Translations under genes and position numbers: made by a program
Assembly (NCBI GenBank): GCA_003447595.1
Contig: DLYT01000059.1
Location: 1 to 17,626 of the forward strand
Length of the DNA stretch: 17,626 nt
Origin: Porphyromonadaceae bacterium
Lineage (GTDB): Bacteria > Bacteroidota > Bacteroidia > Bacteroidales > CAMTPD01
Reading direction: 5' to 3'
Part shown: piece by piece, positions 13,625 through 17,626 of the stretch
How the letters are laid out: each line of letters starts with the position of its first letter
How positions within the stretch are numbered: the first letter of the stretch is position 1
The notes under the pieces: model-generated
Databases searched by the model: none
Told to the model about the DNA's origin: nothing
Seen by the model: the letters and a program-made list of their open reading frames with translations, nothing else

Positions 13625-16318
13625 ATGAAAACGTCGAAGATATGGATGTCGCTTTTGATTTTATTGTGCGTTTCTTGTGAGAAGAAAAGTACACATGTTA
13701 TTTATCAATCCGATGCTTTTACGGTTTATGACGACCGAATCGAGCAGGATGATTTTGAAGCACGCGCCACATCCACTAATGAATTAAAAACGAACTATAC
13801 AAAAAACAATGAAGACCTGGCAGATCCTACACTCGATTTGCGTTTTTGTATCAACGGTAGAAACAATGAGTTTTTACCCGGCGAGGTGCACCGCTACACG
13901 GTAGTACCCGAAGGAAAAGAGGCAACAACCCCGGTCTTCCTGTTTGGGGTCCCATCTTCGCAAGTAGATGCAGACGCCGACGAATTACCTTACAATACAA
14001 ATCTTACAGTCCGCGTAGATATCTCTGCGGTACTCAATAGTTTCAAATCAAATGGTTACTATGCAACCGCATCGGGCGATACCATTTACAGAGATGACTT
14101 TAAAGGGATCTACGTGGCGGGAAACAAGTATCCGCTTTCGTGGGATTATGATAATCTCATGCGGGATACGCATGCAAAAATGCAAGCAACGTCGCAATAT
14201 GGGATCTATGAAATTCGTTTGATGCTCAATCCGGAGTCGCTACGTCAATCGGCCAAGCGCACGTGGAAAGTCGAACTTGCCGATTTGCCGGCCCGATATC
14301 CTCGCTTTACGTCAGAACAAAAACTTGTTGATGCCGTTTACAATCTCTCGGTCGATGAACTGGGCAAACTAATGGGAGCCGACAGCACCTATCGAGCCGA
14401 TACCCTTTCTACGCAAATCGGAACACGCAACATCAGTTATGCCATTCACCTAGCCTTGGGAATGTTGAATCCGGAAGCTGCAAAAGCCGGACTCATTGCT
14501 AAGGTCAAGAACATGCGTATCATACAAGACGATGGCACCGGCGGTAGTTGGCCGGTAGCAACCGATCGTGTCGTATGGACGGTTGCCGCGTGGGAAATTT
14601 ACAAAATCACCGGTGATACAGAATGGCTCTCTTATGCTTATACCGTAATCAAGAACTCACTCAAAGACGATTTGTATACGATCCTTGATCCGAAAACATT
14701 CTTACTTCGGGGCGAACAATCGTATCTCAACAAAAGTGCGCAGTCGTATCCCGAATGGATGCAGCCTGTTAATATTTATCAGTCAATGGGCTTGTCTACC
14801 AATGTTCTGCACTATCAAACCTACATGCTGATGACTAGGATGGCGGCACAGCTGGGCTATTCCGGTTCCGAATTCCGCACGCAGGCTTCTGTATTGCGAG
14901 CTTCTATTCTCAAATACTTATGGATGGAAAAAGAAGGCTATTTCGGTCAATACCTCTATGGCGGAATCTATCCTATTTTGTCTACAAGCAGTGAAGCTTT
15001 AGGGCAGTCGTTGGCGGTATTGTTTAATGTAACGACGAGTGAACAGTCGAAGTCTTTGATCGCATCCATGCCCGTAACGCCGTTTGGGGTTACAGCCGTT
15101 TGGCCCAATGATGCCGACGAAGAGGCTTATTTCAACAATGCTGTTTGGCCGTTTGTACAAGCTTATTACAACTGGGCAGCCAAGCAAACGGGCAACGAAA
15201 CCGCTGTTACTTACGGAATGGCATCGATGTTGAGAGCCACAGCCTTATTCCTTTCCAACAATGAAATGTTTACGGCGCAAAGCGGAGACTACCGCCTTGC
15301 CGGAAATCCTGATAATACACGCCTTTGGAGTGTAGCGGGTAACTTAGCCATGGTATACAGGGTCCTTTTCGGAATCGAGTTTATGCCCGATAAGTTGATG
15401 TTTCGTCCGATGGTGCCGCGTGTTTTACCCGGAAAGAAAACATTGGAAGGCTTGAAATACCGAAATGCGGAATTGGATATAACGCTCAACGGAACCGGCA
15501 ATAAGATCAAGCAGTTTATCATCGATACCGATACGCTCGAAGCGCAAAGCTTTGTACCCGACACCCTGCAAGGGAAGCATACCGTTGAGATTATTCTAGA
15601 CGATGAAGCCATTGCCCCGCAATCTATCCATATGGAAGCGGTAGAGTCGATGCCCGAAACTTCGCGCTTTAAGTTCGATAAAGAAACCTCGACAATTGCT
15701 ATTGAAAACTTCAACGATTCGCTTTCGTACGAACTTTACATCAACGGCAAGCTATCGGGTGAATATAAAAACGGTAAGATTCCATTCTCCGACTTCACTA
15801 CTTTTACCGAAGTCATGGCAGTGCCACGTACGCCGCAAGGGTTGCACGGATATAGTGGAAAGCCAATCTATTTCTATCCCGATACTGGAGTGATTGCTCT
15901 AGATATGGCCTCTATGGTACGTACCGATGAAGTGTCGCAACAAGGTTACAGTGGAGAGGGCTACGTTACGGTAAGTACGGCCGACAACATTCGATTGGAT
16001 TTCAATGTGACTGTACCGCGCTCGGGACGTTACTTTATCGATTTGCGCTATGCCAATGGTAGCGGACCGGTAAATACCGACGACAAATGTGCGCTTCGCA
16101 CGCTTTATGTCAACAACGAACGCAACGGTGTATTTGTTATGCCACAGCGTGGACTCGACGAATGGTCAAATTGGGGATTCTCCAATCCGTTGGGGATTTT
16201 CTTGCGAGAAGGTGATAATTTATTGTCGATTCGATACGTCATGCCCGAAAATCAGAATATGAATGGTAAGATAAACAAGGCCCTGATTGACCAAATTCGA
16301 TTGTGGAGGTCCGAGTAG
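13625..16318 (+). CDS. Lipoprotein with six-hairpin glycosidase-like core and C-terminal carbohydrate-binding-like module
   Basis: This 897-residue protein is probably exported and lipid-anchored. A hydrophobic segment (residues 6-17) leads to Cys18 in CVSCEKK, although the -3 residue is an atypical Cys. Residues ~25-230 look like a beta-sandwich domain. The ~235-600 region is an alpha-rich (alpha/alpha)6 toroid with landmarks DDGTGGSWP (302-310), TDRVVWTVAAWEIYKITGD (from 313), YPEWMQP (Glu377) and SSEALGQ (Glu457). A C-terminal segment (~768-897) resembles a CBM6/35-type jelly roll (YFIDLRYANGSG, GDNLLSIRY). Bacteroidetes relatives are annotated as glycogen-debranching-like or rhamnosidase-like six-hairpin glycosidases, so the substrate is not established. 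It lies 109 bp after the sialic-acid symporter on the same strand and may process host or dietary glycans in that context. Asn269 in TRNISY sits where I recall an Asp in relatives. Confidence 0.72.
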   Translation: MKTSKIWMSLLILLCVSCEKKSTHVIYQSDAFTVYDDRIEQDDFEARATSTNELKTNYTKNNEDLADPTLDLRFCINGRNNEFLPGEVHRYTVVPEGKEATTPVFLFGVPSSQVDADADELPYNTNLTVRVDISAVLNSFKSNGYYATASGDTIYRDDFKGIYVAGNKYPLSWDYDNLMRDTHAKMQATSQYGIYEIRLMLNPESLRQSAKRTWKVELADLPARYPRFTSEQKLVDAVYNLSVDELGKLMGADSTYRADTLSTQIGTRNISYAIHLALGMLNPEAAKAGLIAKVKNMRIIQDDGTGGSWPVATDRVVWTVAAWEIYKITGDTEWLSYAYTVIKNSLKDDLYTILDPKTFLLRGEQSYLNKSAQSYPEWMQPVNIYQSMGLSTNVLHYQTYMLMTRMAAQLGYSGSEFRTQASVLRASILKYLWMEKEGYFGQYLYGGIYPILSTSSEALGQSLAVLFNVTTSEQSKSLIASMPVTPFGVTAVWPNDADEEAYFNNAVWPFVQAYYNWAAKQTGNETAVTYGMASMLRATALFLSNNEMFTAQSGDYRLAGNPDNTRLWSVAGNLAMVYRVLFGIEFMPDKLMFRPMVPRVLPGKKTLEGLKYRNAELDITLNGTGNKIKQFIIDTDTLEAQSFVPDTLQGKHTVEIILDDEAIAPQSIHMEAVESMPETSRFKFDKETSTIAIENFNDSLSYELYINGKLSGEYKNGKIPFSDFTTFTEVMAVPRTPQGLHGYSGKPIYFYPDTGVIALDMASMVRTDEVSQQGYSGEGYVTVSTADNIRLDFNVTVPRSGRYFIDLRYANGSGPVNTDDKCALRTLYVNNERNGVFVMPQRGLDEWSNWGFSNPLGIFLREGDNLLSIRYVMPENQNMNGKINKALIDQIRLWRSE

Positions 16319-16366
16319 AAGAGAAGCTTCATATCTTTTTTGCAAAAGCGTTGCAACAAGCTGCGG

Positions 16367-16401
16367 TTTGGTTTGTTGTATGGGTAAAGCATATAAATTT
16401 A
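16367..16401 (+). promoter_or_regulatory. Putative promoter of the Bax inhibitor-1 family gene
   Basis: TTTG occurs at 16367-16370 and again at 16372-16375. It is followed 18 bp after the second copy by TAAATTTA (16394-16401), one mismatch from TAnnTTTG. Spacing suits a Bacteroidetes -33/-7 pair. The predicted transcription start would fall within a few bases of the ATG at 16409, implying an almost leaderless message or use of the internal ATG at 16442. Confidence 0.45.
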
Positions 16402-16408
16402 GAATAGA

Positions 16409-17104
16409 ATGGATTTTTTATCACAATCACAAGAACGACAAATGACTACCCAGTCAAACTTTCTGGCGAAAGTATACGGGTGGATGGCTTTTGCATTACT
16501 GCTTACAGCCGGAACGGCCTTCTATGTAGCATCGAGTCCGTCGTTGATACAAGCCGTTTATGGAAATAAAATTCTTTTTTGGGGGCTAATGATTGCCGAG
16601 TTGGTATTGGTATTTACCGTATCGGGCGCAATCAATCGAATCAGCTCTAGCGTAGCAACGCTACTGTTCTTTCTATACTCCCTGCTCAATGGTGTTACGA
16701 TGGCATTTATCTTTAGTGTATACACCGGCGAGTCGATTGCATATACTTTTATGATCACTGCCGGAACATTTGGGGCAATGAGTTTGTTTGGATATGTAAC
16801 AAAGCAAGACTTGACCAAATTCGGTAGCATTGCGTTAATGGCTTTAATCGGAGTAATCATCGCCTCGGTGGTGAACATCTTCTTGAAGAGCTCTACGTTG
16901 TACTGGATTATAACCATTGTAGGAGTCTTGGTCTTTGTAGGACTTGTAGCATACGACACTCAGAAACTAAAACAGTTGAGCAGAGCTGGATATGATTCCG
17001 AAACACAACGCAAACTATCTGTAATAGGAGCATTAACGTTGTATCTCGACTTTATCAATCTATTCTTGTTCTTCTTGAATATTTTCGGAGGACGTCGCGA
17101 TTAA
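16409..17104 (+). CDS. Bax inhibitor-1 / YccA family membrane protein
   Basis: This 231-residue polytopic inner-membrane protein has about seven membrane helices starting at residue ~22 (KVYGWMAFALLLTAG) and a short cytoplasmic N terminus. Family hallmarks are KVYGWM at the first helix, VGLVAYDTQKLK after the sixth, and the closing helix GALTLYLDFINLFLFFLNIFGGRRD. The two aspartates, in AYDTQ and LYLDF, match the pair forming the pH-sensing diaspartyl latch in the characterised bacterial homolog BsYetJ. That homolog is a calcium-leak channel. Relatives YccA and YbhL in Escherichia coli modulate membrane proteostasis, so the exact role here is open. The gene is monocistronic: a promoter candidate precedes it and a strong terminator follows. 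ATG 16409 was chosen; ATG 16442 is an alternative eleven codons in. Confidence 0.94.
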   Translation: MDFLSQSQERQMTTQSNFLAKVYGWMAFALLLTAGTAFYVASSPSLIQAVYGNKILFWGLMIAELVLVFTVSGAINRISSSVATLLFFLYSLLNGVTMAFIFSVYTGESIAYTFMITAGTFGAMSLFGYVTKQDLTKFGSIALMALIGVIIASVVNIFLKSSTLYWIITIVGVLVFVGLVAYDTQKLKQLSRAGYDSETQRKLSVIGALTLYLDFINLFLFFLNIFGGRRD

Positions 17105-17186
17105 TAATAACGTATCCTCTTTATAACGTCAAAGCTATATCGGTTAATATAATTTTTTTATTGCACACATCAATCTTCTGATTGGT

Positions 17187-17225
17187 AAAAAAGTCTGTTA
17201 CCAGATCCGGTAACAGACTTTTTTT
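17187..17225. terminator. Strong rho-independent terminator (bidirectional by structure)
   Basis: A 12-bp perfect stem AAGTCTGTTACC (17191-17202) / GGTAACAGACTT (17209-17220) closes a 6-nt loop. Four additional A:T pairs come from the flanking A and T runs. Seven T follow on the + strand and six T on the minus strand. It ends the Bax inhibitor-1 gene, about 82 bp after its stop. No minus-strand gene ends here. Confidence 0.93.
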
Positions 17226-17284
17226 ATTTTCGGTGGCGTGTTCGTTTTTTTAAGATCGTGATAACTAGTTTATCAATAAAACTT

Positions 17285-17292
17285 TACCTTTA
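17285..17292 (+). promoter_or_regulatory. Possible -7 box (TACCTTTA) for the Tat-signal isomerase-like gene
   Basis: TACCTTTA has one mismatch to TAnnTTTG and lies 23 bp before the ATG at 17316. It is downstream of a strong terminator, so a new promoter is needed in this interval. No clear TTTG -33 partner was found. The rest of 17226-17315 shows nothing else I can name. Confidence 0.4.
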
Positions 17293-17315
17293 GTGCAATC
17301 TTAAATAATACGACC

Positions 17316-17626
17316 ATGACAACTAGAAGAAACTTTCTGAAGAACACTTCACTTTGTGCTTTGGGTGGACTATTCGCAACCAAAGCAGCCGCAATGCAAG
17401 CTGCATCACTCAATACACCTGCGCCGATGGGCACAACAGCTGCAAAGAACATCGGACTTCAAATCTATTCTCTGGGAGGAGAGCTGTTTGCAAACGTGCC
17501 CGTAGGATTAAAGAAACTCAAAGACATGGGATATGCAACGATCGAACTTGCCGGGTATAGTCCCGGAAAAGTAGGTAATGTAGACATGATGGAGTTTAAG
17601 AAGATGGCAGATGATGCAGGTTTGGT
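17316..17626 (+). CDS. Tat-exported sugar isomerase/epimerase-like TIM-barrel protein, 5' portion
   Basis: The first 103 codons of a gene are cut by the window end; no stop occurs in this frame. The N terminus MTTRRNFLKNTSL fits the twin-arginine (S/T)RRxFLK motif. It is followed by a mildly hydrophobic alanine-rich stretch (LCALGGLFATKAAA) and a linker of about 20 residues. The mature part begins KNIGLQIYSLGGEL, continues VGLKKLKDMGYATIELAGY and reaches FKKMADDAGL. This is the first beta-alpha unit pattern of sugar phosphate isomerase/epimerase (xylose-isomerase-like, AP endonuclease 2) TIM barrels. Many Bacteroidetes encode Tat-signal members of this superfamily, with mostly unknown sugar substrates. 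The catalytic metal ligands lie beyond the window, so activity cannot be judged. Confidence 0.8.
   Translation, partial: MTTRRNFLKNTSLCALGGLFATKAAAMQAASLNTPAPMGTTAAKNIGLQIYSLGGELFANVPVGLKKLKDMGYATIELAGYSPGKVGNVDMMEFKKMADDAGL

Noticed and set aside
15289..15714. 141-codon antisense open frame in the lipoprotein glycosidase
   Set aside because: It is a shadow of the sense frame, with no plausible start context or domain.
17354..17560. Short 68-codon frame near the right edge
   Set aside because: It overlaps, in another frame, the Tat-signal protein starting at 17316, which has a recognisable export motif and TIM-barrel start.

Overview
The window (17,626 bp) looks like part of a chromosome from the phylum Bacteroidetes, most likely order Bacteroidales. 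The reasons are TAnnTTTG-type promoter boxes, the absence of clear Shine-Dalgarno sites, a Bacteroidetes-style GltX, a DUF3943 protein, and a sialic-acid locus built from NanA plus an RnBP/AGE-type epimerase. I cannot name the genus from the sequence alone.

Left part (1-7224): housekeeping genes. The 3' end of priA (replication restart helicase) is followed by an intergenic array of three 26-nt palindromes at an exact 44-bp period, then a low-molecular-weight tyrosine phosphatase. Converging on the phosphatase is a 7TM-HD (PgpH-like) membrane phosphodiesterase. The two genes overlap by 14 bp, and the phosphatase's apparent terminator lies inside the HD gene. The HD gene diverges from gltX, and the two promoters/leaders are near mirror images. 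gltX is followed 3 bp later by waaA (Kdo transferase), then a DnaQ-like DEDDh exonuclease.

Middle (7225-8926): a hairpin abuts the start codon of a secreted DUF3943 protein of unknown function. A very AT-rich 164-bp spacer follows.

Right part (8927-13515): a compact sialic-acid catabolic cluster reading nanA (Neu5Ac lyase), AGE-type ManNAc 2-epimerase, and a large polytopic protein. That protein fuses a periplasmic Kelch beta-propeller (NanM-like mutarotase type) to a sodium:solute symporter. Together they would anomerise and import sialic acid, cleave it to ManNAc plus pyruvate, and convert ManNAc to GlcNAc without prior phosphorylation. Next comes an 897-residue lipoprotein with an (alpha/alpha)6 'six-hairpin' glycosidase-like core and a C-terminal carbohydrate-binding-like module, probably an accessory glycan-processing protein.

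End (16319-17626): a Bax-inhibitor-1 family 7TM protein with a strong bidirectional terminator, and the 5' end of a Tat-signal sugar isomerase/epimerase-type protein cut by the window edge. I saw no tRNA, rRNA, CRISPR array, insertion sequence or prophage. The most unusual items are the triple palindrome array, the mirrored divergent promoters, the start-codon hairpin, and the mutarotase-symporter fusion.
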